Below, one piece after another: positions 43,447 to 51,622 of a stretch of DNA of 64,000 bases. Origin of the DNA: Paenisporosarcina sp. OV554 (GTDB taxonomy: Bacteria > Bacillota > Bacilli > Bacillales_A > Planococcaceae). The notes beneath the pieces were generated by a model, which was given only the letters and a program-made list of their open reading frames with translations, did no database searches and had not been told where the DNA came from. The stretch covers positions 1 through 64,000 of the forward strand of contig NZ_QBUC01000014.1 of assembly GCF_003058165.1 (NCBI RefSeq). The letters run 5' to 3'. Numbering within the stretch: the stretch's first letter is position 1; every line of letters starts with the position of its first letter. Made by a program: the position numbers and the translations under genes.

Positions 43447-44124
43447 ATGAATTCGACAAAAAGTGTAATTGAAAAGTTAAATATTAACAAATATCCTACG
43501 AAACTAATTCTCCAGGCTCCAGAGGATATTGATGATTTTAACGAAGTTGATTTCGACACTACAATAAAGAATGACAAATATCACTTTATCTTTGCTTTTG
43601 TTTTTAGTATGAAGGATTTTTCACAACATTTAGAGATGGTGATCAACAAAAATTTAGTTGAGGATAGTGGCTATTTGTTCATTGCATATCCCAAAAAAAA
43701 TAATAAGAAATATAAAGAATTTATTGAACGTGATAGTATCTTTAATAATATTGTTCATGACGAAGATGGTTATGTTCATGGGAGTACCCTAAAGTTTTCA
43801 AAAATGATTAGTTTAAATGATGTTTTTACGGTTGTCGGTCTTAAATCAGTTCCAAAGAAAACAAAAAATTCGACAAGCACAAAAAACAGCCAATGTGTGG
43901 ATGACTATATCCGTTATATTGATGACATAAAGCAATATTTGTCTCTCAATGAGAAATTATTAGCTACATACAACCAATTGACCTTTGGTTACCAAAAGGA
44001 CTGGGCGCGATACGTTTATAGTGCAAAACGACAAGAAACACAAGAAAAACGTCTGCTTGAAATGGAAACCATTATAGGAGAGGGTTATAAATCCATTGAT
44101 TTATATCGAAGAAAAAAAGAATGA
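43447..44124 (+). CDS. YdeI/OmpD-associated-family protein
   Basis: About 225 residues from ATG 43447 (AAGGAG 9 bases upstream; a GTG six codons earlier overlaps it). The N-terminal part (PTKLILQAPEDIDDFNEVDF, then AFVFSMKDFSQHLEMVI) is DUF3052-like. The C-terminal YVYSAKRQETQEKRLLEMET is the YdeI motif (SAKRxETRxKRxxE). The family has been called bacteriocin-protection protein, but the biochemistry is unknown. Last gene of the island, convergent with rnz. Confidence 0.82.
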   Translation: MNSTKSVIEKLNINKYPTKLILQAPEDIDDFNEVDFDTTIKNDKYHFIFAFVFSMKDFSQHLEMVINKNLVEDSGYLFIAYPKKNNKKYKEFIERDSIFNNIVHDEDGYVHGSTLKFSKMISLNDVFTVVGLKSVPKKTKNSTSTKNSQCVDDYIRYIDDIKQYLSLNEKLLATYNQLTFGYQKDWARYVYSAKRQETQEKRLLEMETIIGEGYKSIDLYRRKKE

Positions 44125-44147
44125 ATTCTGAATACATTTACTAAAAA

Positions 44148-44187
44148 AATAGGCAGACTTGGAAATTTCACTCCAGGTCTGCCTATT
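44148..44187. terminator. Bidirectional terminator
   Basis: AATAGGCAGACTTGGA (44148-44163) and TCCAGGTCTGCCTATT (44172-44187) form a 16-bp stem with one G-U/mismatch. It overlaps the rnz stop and ends the convergent plus-strand gene too. Confidence 0.88.
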
Positions 44188-45127
44188 TATATATTTGTAC
44201 TAATTCATTTTTTTTCAATTCAAATTCCGCAAAATCTTCAGCAACTATAATCGAAGGAAATACAGCCAAACCTTGCTTACGAAGTTCTTCGGCCTGGCTT
44301 GGTAAAAAACGAGCGCTAATATGTTGAACGATCAAATGTTTGGCTCCACTTTCTTTCGCTACTTGAGCTGCTTGCGTGATGGTTGAATGGCCATATGGCT
44401 TAGCGAGTTCTTCAGTGCCTGCATCGAATGTTGCCTCATGAATAACGATATCCACATCTCGACTCAATTCAATAGATGCTTCGCAAAAACGGGTATCCCC
44501 AAGAATAGCTAATGAAAATCCTTCTTTCGCTTTTGCAGTTACGTCTTGACTGTAAACGGTATGTCCATTTTCTAACAGTACATCTTGGCCACTTTTCAAC
44601 TTTGCTAACAAGGGACCTTTCGGCACTCCTAGTTTTAGTGCTTGTTCGATCAATAATTGCGGTGGAAGTGGTTTTTGGGAAACTCGGAAGCCGAAACAAG
44701 GGATGACATGATGGAGCAGTTTAGCTTCAACTGTAAATTGTTCATCTTCAAACACTATGCCTTCTGATATTTCGACAAAATTCACTTTGTATTGCAAATA
44801 GGTTCTTGATAAACGTAAAGTTGTAAGTATCCACTCTTGAATTCCTGTTGGTCCATAAATGGTTAATGGTTCTTTACCATCTAAGAACGATCTAGATCCG
44901 AGTAATCCTGGCAAACCATAAATATGATCGCCATGCATATGTGTAATGAATATTTTTTCTAGCTTTCGCGGTTTTAGAGAGGTATGAAGCATTTGATGTT
45001 GTGTCGCCTCACCGCAATCAAATAGCCAAAAGGTGCCTCTTTCTTGCATTAATTTCACAACAAGAGCACTCGTATTCCGTTGCTTAGAAGGCATTCCTGC
45101 ACCCGTACCTAAAAATTGAAGTTCCAT
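44183..45127 (-). CDS. rnz: Ribonuclease Z
   Basis: 314 residues. The tRNase Z that trims the 3' end of tRNA precursors lacking an encoded CCA. FITHMHGDHIYGLPGLLGSR is the HxHxDH zinc motif; SALVVKL with the LFDCGEATQHQM strand precedes it; LGDTRFC, HEATF and PYGHSTITQAAQVA supply the remaining metal ligands. Length is typical of the short form. It lies 1 base after dinB in the same operon (B. subtilis yqjK). Confidence 0.97.
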   Translation of the reverse strand: MELQFLGTGAGMPSKQRNTSALVVKLMQERGTFWLFDCGEATQHQMLHTSLKPRKLEKIFITHMHGDHIYGLPGLLGSRSFLDGKEPLTIYGPTGIQEWILTTLRLSRTYLQYKVNFVEISEGIVFEDEQFTVEAKLLHHVIPCFGFRVSQKPLPPQLLIEQALKLGVPKGPLLAKLKSGQDVLLENGHTVYSQDVTAKAKEGFSLAILGDTRFCEASIELSRDVDIVIHEATFDAGTEELAKPYGHSTITQAAQVAKESGAKHLIVQHISARFLPSQAEELRKQGLAVFPSIIVAEDFAEFELKKNELVQIYK

Positions 45128-45128
45128 A

Positions 45129-46394
45129 TCACTTGTTCTCCCTATCTTTATGATCGTCTAAAAAGTCTTTACTAAAACTCGTTTTAGATTCATACGTTGG
45201 CTTTCGAACTTGAGTTTGACCTCTAGTAACCATTTCTTTGCCGAATCTTTTTTGAAGTGATTCGACTAAATTTAATATCGGCTCTTCTTTAGCGTGTTCT
45301 TCAAAATTGTAAATAGATAGTTGTTCAGTAAAGTCTACGCGATCTACCACATTACTAACCGTTACACCTAATAGCCGTATCGGCTGACCATCCCAATTTT
45401 TCGTAAATAAGGTCCACGCAACTTCAAATATTTTTTCCTTTTCATAAATCAAGTTACGAGTCGATTGACTACGTGAAGAATTATTCCAATCTGAATCCCG
45501 TATTTGTATGGATACTGTTGGACCTGCTAAGCGCTTCGATTCCAAACGATTTGCGACTTTTGAAGTTAAGCTTTTGAACACTTTTTTCAATTCATGAAGA
45601 TCACTTTCATCAGTAGGTAAAGTTGTTGAACTTCCAACACTCTTCGTATCATAGACAGAATCTGGATCGACAGCACGATCATCAAATCCATTTGCACGTT
45701 TTTTTAATCGACTGCCATTCTTTCCAAGGGTTTCTTTTAATAAACCTTCTTCTGCTTTTGCAATATCGCCAATCGTTTGTAATCCTATACTGTACAATTT
45801 TTTGGCCGTACTTTCCCCCACACCATGCATGTCTAGAACTGGCAGTGGCCAAAGTATTTTATCAATATCACGTTTACGTAATACTGTAATGCCCATTGGT
45901 TTCTTTAGATTTGACGCCGTTTTTGCTAAGAACTTATTCGGAGCAATGCCAATCGAACAAGGCAAATCAAGTTCCGTTAACAACCTCGTCTGAATATCGT
46001 CAGCAATTTGAAGAGCGGTCATTGGTCCATCAATATTGGTAACGTCCATATAGCCTTCATCAATAGATACTGGTTCTACTTGTATTGTATATGATTTTAA
46101 AACTTCAAACATCGCTCGTGATGCAATTCGATATCGCTCAAAATTAGGTGGCAATAATATAAGCTCAGGACATTTTCGTTTAGCTTCCCAGACGCTCATC
46201 GTTGTGTAAACACCTTTTGCACGTGCTTCGTAAGAACAGGTCACTAATATTCCACGCCGTTCTTTTGGATTACCCGCAATTGCAATTGCTTTGCCTTTTA
46301 AGCTTGGATCGTATGATTGCTCAACAGATGCATAAAAACTATTCATATCGATATGAAAAATAATCCGAGAATTTCCTCGTTTTATGCTTGTCAT
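45129..46394 (-). CDS. dinB: DNA polymerase IV (Y-family)
   Basis: 421 residues from ATG 46394 (GAGGCG upstream). The longer open frame to 46478 runs through the upstream terminator and is rejected. IFHIDMNSFYASVEQSYDPS begins the palm; VEPVSIDEGYMDVTNI carries the catalytic SIDE acid pair; MHGVGESTAKKLYSIGLQTI is the helix-hairpin-helix thumb; the little-finger domain follows (SVGSSTTLPTD). It copies damaged templates with low fidelity. B. subtilis yqjH (polY1) ortholog by position. Confidence 0.96.
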   Translation of the reverse strand: MTSIKRGNSRIIFHIDMNSFYASVEQSYDPSLKGKAIAIAGNPKERRGILVTCSYEARAKGVYTTMSVWEAKRKCPELILLPPNFERYRIASRAMFEVLKSYTIQVEPVSIDEGYMDVTNIDGPMTALQIADDIQTRLLTELDLPCSIGIAPNKFLAKTASNLKKPMGITVLRKRDIDKILWPLPVLDMHGVGESTAKKLYSIGLQTIGDIAKAEEGLLKETLGKNGSRLKKRANGFDDRAVDPDSVYDTKSVGSSTTLPTDESDLHELKKVFKSLTSKVANRLESKRLAGPTVSIQIRDSDWNNSSRSQSTRNLIYEKEKIFEVAWTLFTKNWDGQPIRLLGVTVSNVVDRVDFTEQLSIYNFEEHAKEEPILNLVESLQKRFGKEMVTRGQTQVRKPTYESKTSFSKDFLDDHKDRENK

Positions 46395-46432
46395 GTCCTC
46401 ATCGCCTCTACTTGTACTTAGTTTAATCATAA

Positions 46433-46471
46433 CAAAAAAAGAGAAGTCAGGGGCATCCTGACTTCTCTTTT
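46433..46471 (-). terminator. Rho-independent terminator
   Basis: GAGAAGTCAGG (46441-46451) and CCTGACTTCTC (46457-46467) form a perfect 11-bp stem with an eight-T tail on the minus strand. It ends the YqjE transcript 13 bases after its stop. Confidence 0.92.
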
Positions 46472-46483
46472 CCATCAAGTTAT

Positions 46484-47608
46484 TTAAACTTGTTTAGAAG
46501 ACTCTTTTACAATCTCTACAAGTAGATCTGATAATTTCTCAAGTTCTGCAACAGGCATCCGTTCATTTTTCGTATGAATTTCTTCATAACCCACAGATAA
46601 GTTAACCGTAGGAATGCCGAAACCAGCGATAATATTAGCATCACTACCACCACCACTAGTACCTAGATTTGGAGTGAGACCAAGGTTTTTAACTGCTTTT
46701 ACAGCTACTTGTGTCACATGTTCTTCTTCCCCAAAACGGAAACCAGGGTACATTAGTTGTATTTCGATTTCTGCTTGTCCACCCATGGCAGCTGCAGTTT
46801 CTTCAAAAACAGATTTCATGTGTGCAGTTTGTTTATCCAGTTTTTCAGGAACAATTGAACGTGCTTCAGCTAATATTTTCACTTCATCGCAGACAATATT
46901 TGTTGCACCACCGCCTTCAAAGCTACCGATATTAGCAGTTGTTTCTTCATCGATCCGTCCCAAAGTCATTTTTGCAATTGATTTTGAAGCGATGTTAATA
47001 GCAGAAATACCTTTTTCAGGTGCTACACCTGCATGAGCTGTTTTACCACGAATCGTTGCCCAAATTTTAGCTTGATATGGCGCTGCAGTTACAATACCGC
47101 CGACTTTTCCGTCAGAATCGACTGCAAAGCCATATTTCGCTGTAATACGAGTAGGATCCAAGTGTTTAGCTCCTGCTAAGCCACTTTCCTCCCCTGCTGT
47201 AATAATAAATTGAATATCTCCGTGCTCAATTGACTCTTCTTTCAATCGCTTCACCATGTCGAAAAGAGCCGCTATTCCTGCTTTATCATCAGCACCTAAA
47301 ATAGTGGTGCCGTCTGAGTATATATAGCCATCTTCACGTAGTTCAGGTTTGATTCCTTTACCAGGTACAACAGTGTCCATATGCGTAGTGAAATAAATAG
47401 TGGTTACATCAGGCTTGCTACCCTTTAAAGTGGCAATTAAGTTACCTGCTCCATGTCCACTTTTAGTAGCCGAATCATCTTCGAATACATCAAAACCTAA
47501 AGCTTCTAATTTCCCAATTAGAATAGGTGCAATAAGTTGCTCATGTTTAGTTTCAGAATCTATTTGAATAAGTTCTAAAAATTCATCAACTAATCGTTGA
47601 TTGGTCAT
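46484..47608 (-). CDS. yqjE: M20-family peptidase, tripeptidase T-like (YqjE-type)
   Basis: About 374 residues from ATG 47608 (AAGGAG 8 bases upstream). IYFTTHMDTVVPGKGIKPEL is the first zinc motif (H-x-D), TILGADDKAGIAALFDMV the bridging aspartate, ITAGEESGLAGAKHLD the catalytic EE, and SGGGSDANI with NLSVGYEEIHTKNE the remaining ligands. The dimerisation domain lies at about 185-290. It is annotated widely as PepT-like; true substrates of YqjE proteins are not established. It follows yqjD closely, as in B. subtilis. Confidence 0.93.
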   Translation of the reverse strand: MTNQRLVDEFLELIQIDSETKHEQLIAPILIGKLEALGFDVFEDDSATKSGHGAGNLIATLKGSKPDVTTIYFTTHMDTVVPGKGIKPELREDGYIYSDGTTILGADDKAGIAALFDMVKRLKEESIEHGDIQFIITAGEESGLAGAKHLDPTRITAKYGFAVDSDGKVGGIVTAAPYQAKIWATIRGKTAHAGVAPEKGISAINIASKSIAKMTLGRIDEETTANIGSFEGGGATNIVCDEVKILAEARSIVPEKLDKQTAHMKSVFEETAAAMGGQAEIEIQLMYPGFRFGEEEHVTQVAVKAVKNLGLTPNLGTSGGGSDANIIAGFGIPTVNLSVGYEEIHTKNERMPVAELEKLSDLLVEIVKESSKQV

Positions 47609-47621
47609 GTGAAAAACTCCT

Positions 47622-49169
47622 TTATAATGGGATATTCCCATGCTTTTTGGCTGGTCTCGTTTCTTTCTTATTGCGCATCATATCTAATGCTTGAATGAGT
47701 TTAATACGTGTTTCTCGAGGGTCAATTACATCGTCGACCATACCACGCGCTGCGGCAACATATGGGTTTGCAAATTTTTCGCGATATTCCTCGATTTTTG
47801 TCGCACGCGTTTGTTCAGGATTGTCACTTTGCGCGATTTCCCGGGAAAAGATTACGTTCGCTGCCCCTTGTGGACCCATCACTGCAATCTCTGCATTTGG
47901 CCAAGAAAACACCAAATCCGCTCCAATTGATTTCGAGTTAAGAGCTACATACGCACCACCATATGCTTTACGTAAGATAACGGTCATTTTCGGAACCGTT
48001 GCTTCTGAATATGCATATAAAATTTTAGCCCCATGACGAATAATTCCACCATGTTCTTGTTTTATCCCTGGGAAGAATCCGGTAACATCTTCAAATGTGA
48101 TAATTGGAATATTAAATGAGTCACAGAATCGAATAAAACGAGCTGCTTTATCCGAAGAATCGATATCAAGACCACCCGCCATCACTTTAGGTTGGTTACA
48201 AACTAATCCAACAACCTCGCCTTTGATTCGAGCAAGTCCAACGACAACATTACGAGCGAATTCTTTTTGTACTTCCATGAACGAATCTTGATCCACAACT
48301 TGTTCAATCACTCTTCGAATATCATAAGGTCTTATTGCTTCAAACGGAACGACTTCAGTTAATTCTGGACGATAGTCGTCTAGTTGATCCACTTCTAAAC
48401 GAGGTGGCTTTTCGTCGTTATTTTGTGGCAAGTAACTTAATAAATCTCTTACTTGTTGTAAGATTTCTTGTTCGGTTTCCGCACGGAAGTGAGCATTTCC
48501 ACTAATGGCATTATGTACTTTTGAACCACCCAAGTCTTCAGAAGAAATTTTTTCTCCAGTAACAGTTTCAATTACTTTTGGTCCTGTAATAAACATTTGA
48601 CTCGTTTTATCAACCATGAATACAAAATCAGTAATGGCTGGAGAGTAAACAGCACCACCAGCACATGGTCCCAAAATGACAGAAATTTGTGGAATCACAC
48701 CAGAATAAATAGCATTTCGATAGAAAATATGTCCGTATCCATCGAGTGATACAACACCTTCTTGAATACGTGCACCACCAGAATCATTTAATCCAATAAA
48801 TGGAGCACCATTTTTAGCAGCTAAATCCATCACATTGGCAATTTTCATGGCATGCATTTCCCCAAGCGCGCCACCAAAGACTGTAAAGTCTTGTGAGAAT
48901 AAGTATATTGCACGTCCATTTACTTTTCCGTAACCTGTTACGACTCCATCTCCTGGACCCTTTTGAGTATCCATCCCAAAGTCAACTGTTCGGTGTTCTA
49001 CAAATGGATTCAATTCAACAAACGTCCCTCGATCGACCAATAAGTCAATACGTTCACGCGCTGTCAATTTACCTTTAGCATGTTGTTTTTCTATCCGTTC
49101 GTCTCCGCCACCAAGTTCAATCTCACGCTTGCGATCATATAAATCACTAATTTTCTCATAAATATCCAT
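47622..49169 (-). CDS. yqjD: Acyl-CoA carboxylase carboxyltransferase subunit (YqjD-type)
   Basis: 515 residues, a complete propionyl/methylmalonyl-CoA carboxyltransferase: N-half KLTARERIDLLVDRGTFVEL and GGALGEMHAMKIANVMDLA; SGGARIQEG acyl-CoA site; C-half FIRFCDSFNIPIITFEDVTG and MTVILRKAYGGAYVALNSKS (carboxybiotin side). It moves CO2 between biotin and an acyl-CoA such as propionyl-CoA. No biotin carboxylase or biotin carrier gene is in this window, so partners must be elsewhere. It is 6 bases from the methylmalonyl-CoA epimerase gene, tying it to propionate/methylmalonate metabolism. Confidence 0.94.
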   Translation of the reverse strand: MDIYEKISDLYDRKREIELGGGDERIEKQHAKGKLTARERIDLLVDRGTFVELNPFVEHRTVDFGMDTQKGPGDGVVTGYGKVNGRAIYLFSQDFTVFGGALGEMHAMKIANVMDLAAKNGAPFIGLNDSGGARIQEGVVSLDGYGHIFYRNAIYSGVIPQISVILGPCAGGAVYSPAITDFVFMVDKTSQMFITGPKVIETVTGEKISSEDLGGSKVHNAISGNAHFRAETEQEILQQVRDLLSYLPQNNDEKPPRLEVDQLDDYRPELTEVVPFEAIRPYDIRRVIEQVVDQDSFMEVQKEFARNVVVGLARIKGEVVGLVCNQPKVMAGGLDIDSSDKAARFIRFCDSFNIPIITFEDVTGFFPGIKQEHGGIIRHGAKILYAYSEATVPKMTVILRKAYGGAYVALNSKSIGADLVFSWPNAEIAVMGPQGAANVIFSREIAQSDNPEQTRATKIEEYREKFANPYVAAARGMVDDVIDPRETRIKLIQALDMMRNKKETRPAKKHGNIPL

Positions 49170-49175
49170 TTAGTA

Positions 49176-49595
49176 TTACCCCTTTATACTGCTTTTATCA
49201 CATAATTCATATAACACGCCGAAAGAAGATTTCGGATGTAAAAACGCCACTTGTGCACCACCCGCTCCTATCTTCGGTTGTTCATTTAATATTCGAATTC
49301 CTTTTTCTCGAAGTTCATTCATGCGTTCTTCAATTCCTTCAACACCGAAAGCGATATGATGAATGCCTTCCCCTTTTTTCTCAATAAACGAATGAATGGC
49401 ACTTTGTTCTGACATTGGCTCTAGTAACTCCAGTTTAACATTACCTGCATCAATGAATGCCACACGAACTGATTCGGAAGCCACTTCTTCAATTTTCAAA
49501 ACTTTTAGTCCAAGTGTTTCTGTATAATAAGGGATTGTTTCGTCTAGATTTTTAACGGCGATGCCGATATGATCAACCTTTTTCAAAATAGCCAC
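49176..49595 (-). CDS. mce: Methylmalonyl-CoA epimerase
   Basis: 139 residues of the vicinal-oxygen-chelate (glyoxalase) fold. VDHIGIAVKNLDETIPYYTE carries the first metal His, LELLEPM the strand with Glu, EGIHHIAFGVE the second His, and VLYELCDK the last Glu. It interconverts (S)- and (R)-methylmalonyl-CoA, supplying the isomer used by the mutase encoded about 3 kb away. First gene of the mce-yqjD-yqjE operon; B. subtilis yqjC position. Confidence 0.93.
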   Translation of the reverse strand: MAILKKVDHIGIAVKNLDETIPYYTETLGLKVLKIEEVASESVRVAFIDAGNVKLELLEPMSEQSAIHSFIEKKGEGIHHIAFGVEGIEERMNELREKGIRILNEQPKIGAGGAQVAFLHPKSSFGVLYELCDKSSIKG

Positions 49596-49712
49596 ACCCT
49601 TCTATAATGTCCATCCTCTATTGTACCGATTTCTTTTTGAAAACTCTACCTCTTGAGAATTTTTTCGATTTCTACTACACTTAAGACTAGATTGTTAAAG
49701 GAGTTGTATCAT

Positions 49713-49823
49713 ATGCGTAATGCTAATTTTCGTAAGTTCATCGTCTATTTAATGATTATCATGATGGTTTTATCAAGTGCCTTGTTTGGATTAAGTTTAT
49801 TCTTCTAAAAAAACAGCTTTGAA
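49713..49823 (+). CDS. prli42: Stressosome-associated miniprotein Prli42
   Basis: 36 codons: a basic N-terminus (MRNANFRKFIVYLMIIMM) runs into one membrane helix (VLSSALFGLSLFL). AAAGGAG lies 9 bases before the ATG. The MRN...K.IVYLM..AM..S...xG pattern, size and plus-strand position between the mce and yqjA genes fit Prli42, which anchors the stressosome at the membrane in Listeria (established) and is conserved in Firmicutes. The last five codons run into the terminator stem, making it slightly longer than usual. Confidence 0.82.
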
Positions 49824-49858
49824 GGAATGTTTAATCCTTCGCAGCTGTCTTTTTTTTC
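49809..49858. terminator. Bidirectional terminator
   Basis: ACAGCT-TT-GAAGGA pairs with TCCTTC-GC-AGCTGT, with A-run and T-run on the two sides. Shared by prli42 and yqjA. Confidence 0.88.
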
Positions 49859-50820
49859 ATTTTGAATCCGACAAAGTTCCGTTTAATTTGTAAATATTGC
49901 TCCATTTCTTCAATAAACTGATAGAGAGCAGCCATTGCCAAAAAGTTTTCATGATCTTTTGGAAGTGGCATCTTCGAGAATTCTTCTTTTACATCATCTA
50001 ATTTTGAGATAAAGGTATTCGCAGTATTTCCAGAATGCACATGGTTGGCTAAATCCTCAATAAATTCCCCGACGTGATAAGAGTGAGAAATAGTGACTGG
50101 CAACGCAGTGATTTTCGGTAAGACTCGCTCAATAATTTCGAACTGTTGTTCGCGCATGTCAAAATAAAGATAATAAAGATTTTGTCTTCGATTTAGATGG
50201 TTTTCAACATCTTTGTATGCAAGGGCTTTTCCTTTTTCAATGACTTCAGCTGCTTGAACGAGCTCTTTTCCGTCCCAGTCCGAATCCTTGTTGCGTAAGT
50301 ACAAAGCAATTTCATGAAAGATTGTTGAATACAGTGATTCGAGAGTTAATCGATATTTCTTTAAATCATTTTCTATGTCTGGCATATACATATTGACGAG
50401 CAGTGCTACACCGAAGCCTACAGCCATCAATTGAGCTTCATTCCACAAAAGTGCCCATGATAATTCTTTTGCATCAAATAAATGGAGTAAGATGACAACA
50501 CTTGAAACAAAGCCATCTTGAAATTTTAAAGAAACAAGAGTTGGAATGAAAAGTAGTAAAATAATACCAAAAACGATTGGATTATAAGCAATTCCTTCAA
50601 AAAAGACAAATGCAAATCCGATACCAATTATGCTTGAAATTATGCGCGCATAGACGGCACGAACCGATTTTCTTTTCGTTGGTTGAATACATAATACCGT
50701 TAATATAAATGCAGAACTATAATAATCCAAATTTAAAAACATGGCGATGAGCATGGCAATACTAGCACCAACAGCTGTTTTTAACGTTCGATAACCGATA
50801 CGAAATCGTCGGAAATCCAT
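49831..50820 (-). CDS. yqjA: FUSC/aromatic-acid-exporter-family membrane protein (YqjA)
   Basis: 329 residues. The N-terminal half has about five or six membrane segments (LKTAVGASIAMLIAMFLNLD, SAFILTVLCIQPTKRKSVRA, SSIIGIGFAFVFFEGIA, LLLFIPTLVSLKF, LMAVGFGVALLVNMYMP). The C-terminal half is a cytoplasmic helical domain. CIQPTKRKS after the second helix is the DUF939/FUSC hallmark. The family includes exporters of aromatic acids; the substrate is unknown. Position matches B. subtilis yqjA. Confidence 0.9.
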   Translation of the reverse strand: MDFRRFRIGYRTLKTAVGASIAMLIAMFLNLDYYSSAFILTVLCIQPTKRKSVRAVYARIISSIIGIGFAFVFFEGIAYNPIVFGIILLLFIPTLVSLKFQDGFVSSVVILLHLFDAKELSWALLWNEAQLMAVGFGVALLVNMYMPDIENDLKKYRLTLESLYSTIFHEIALYLRNKDSDWDGKELVQAAEVIEKGKALAYKDVENHLNRRQNLYYLYFDMREQQFEIIERVLPKITALPVTISHSYHVGEFIEDLANHVHSGNTANTFISKLDDVKEEFSKMPLPKDHENFLAMAALYQFIEEMEQYLQIKRNFVGFKMKKKTAAKD

Positions 50821-50949
50821 GTGTTCACCAACTTTCGTAAGAAAAGTGTAAATCTACATTTTCTTAACTTGTATCAAGATTAGCCAATTATTTATTCTTT
50901 TAACTATATTAATGCAGTTGATATTAAATAAAAACGAAAGAGTTCATTT

Positions 50950-51035
50950 GTGTCTAGCATGCCGCATGAGCGTGAAGCTTGAGACCCACGTTTTCATACT
51001 TGTTGGCTCATGCAAACCATACGCTAGCGCATATG
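50950..51035. other. Nested inverted-repeat element
   Basis: CTAGC (50954-50958) pairs with GCTAG (51023-51027), GCATGAGC (50964-50971) with GCTCATGC (51006-51013), and CGTG (50971-50974) with CACG (50987-50990). The whole stretch can fold into one branched stem about 80 nt long. No gene overlaps it. Confidence 0.55.
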
Positions 51036-51083
51036 TACGACAACAATAGTAAAGTTTAACAAAGGCAATCTTATAGAAATAAA

Positions 51084-51112
51084 GAAGAAAAAGAGCACTG
51101 AATAGTGCCCTT
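51084..51112 (-). terminator. Rho-independent terminator after bacilliredoxin gene
   Basis: GGGCACT and AGTGCTC around ATTC on the minus strand, followed by TTTTTC. It begins a few bases after the stop at 51120. Confidence 0.8.
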
Positions 51113-51119
51113 CTCATTT

Positions 51120-51560
51120 TTATAGCTCGTCACAATGTTCTTCAAAAAGGGCTTGAATGTGAGTAATAACTGACATTGGATCATGACCTTCTATCTCGTG
51201 ACGGCCAATTTCAGCAATAGCTTGTCCATCTTTTAATAGAACAAATGAAGGTGATGAAGGTAAATGCTCTTCACCAAAAAGCATACGTGCTTGAGCAGTT
51301 GCTTCCTTATCTTGTCCTGCAAATACCGTAACTAAGTGATTTGGACGTTTATCATAATGTACTGCATTGGCAGCTGCTGGACGAGCAATCCCACCTGCAC
51401 AACCACATACTGAGTTAATCATAACTAGTGAAGTACCTTGACGAGCGAATGCTTGTTCAACGTCTTCTGCTGAAGTTAATTGCTCATATCCGCTTGCTTC
51501 CATTTCACCGCGAGCTTGTCGTACTATATCATTCATTAATAAGTTAAAATCCATATTCAT
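51120..51560 (-). CDS. brxB: Bacilliredoxin, BrxA/BrxB family (YqiW-type)
   Basis: 146 residues with the thioredoxin-like bacilliredoxin fold. [20 protein letters not shown] carries the CGC active site that removes bacillithiol from oxidised proteins. [16 protein letters not shown] and [11 protein letters not shown] follow. GGGAGA lies 7 bases before the ATG. By position between meaB/mut and yqjA it corresponds to B. subtilis YqiW (BrxB) rather than YphP (BrxA). Implies a bacillithiol-based redox system. Confidence 0.94.
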   Translation of the reverse strand: MNMDFNLLMNDIVRQARGEMEASGYEQLTSAEDVEQAFARQGTSLVMINSVCGCAGGIARPAAANAVHYDKRPNHLVTVFAGQDKEATAQARMLFGEEHLPSSPSFVLLKDGQAIAEIGRHEIEGHDPMSVITHIQALFEEHCDEL

Positions 51561-51622
51561 TTGTAAATCTCCCTTCGAACTTCAATTCTAATAATAGCAG
51601 TTCGTTTATTGACACGCAAAAA

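Noticed and set aside
46395-46478. N-terminal extension of dinB by 28 codons
   Set aside because: The extension is the terminator hairpin of the upstream gene; Pol IV proteins start near the ATG at 46394.
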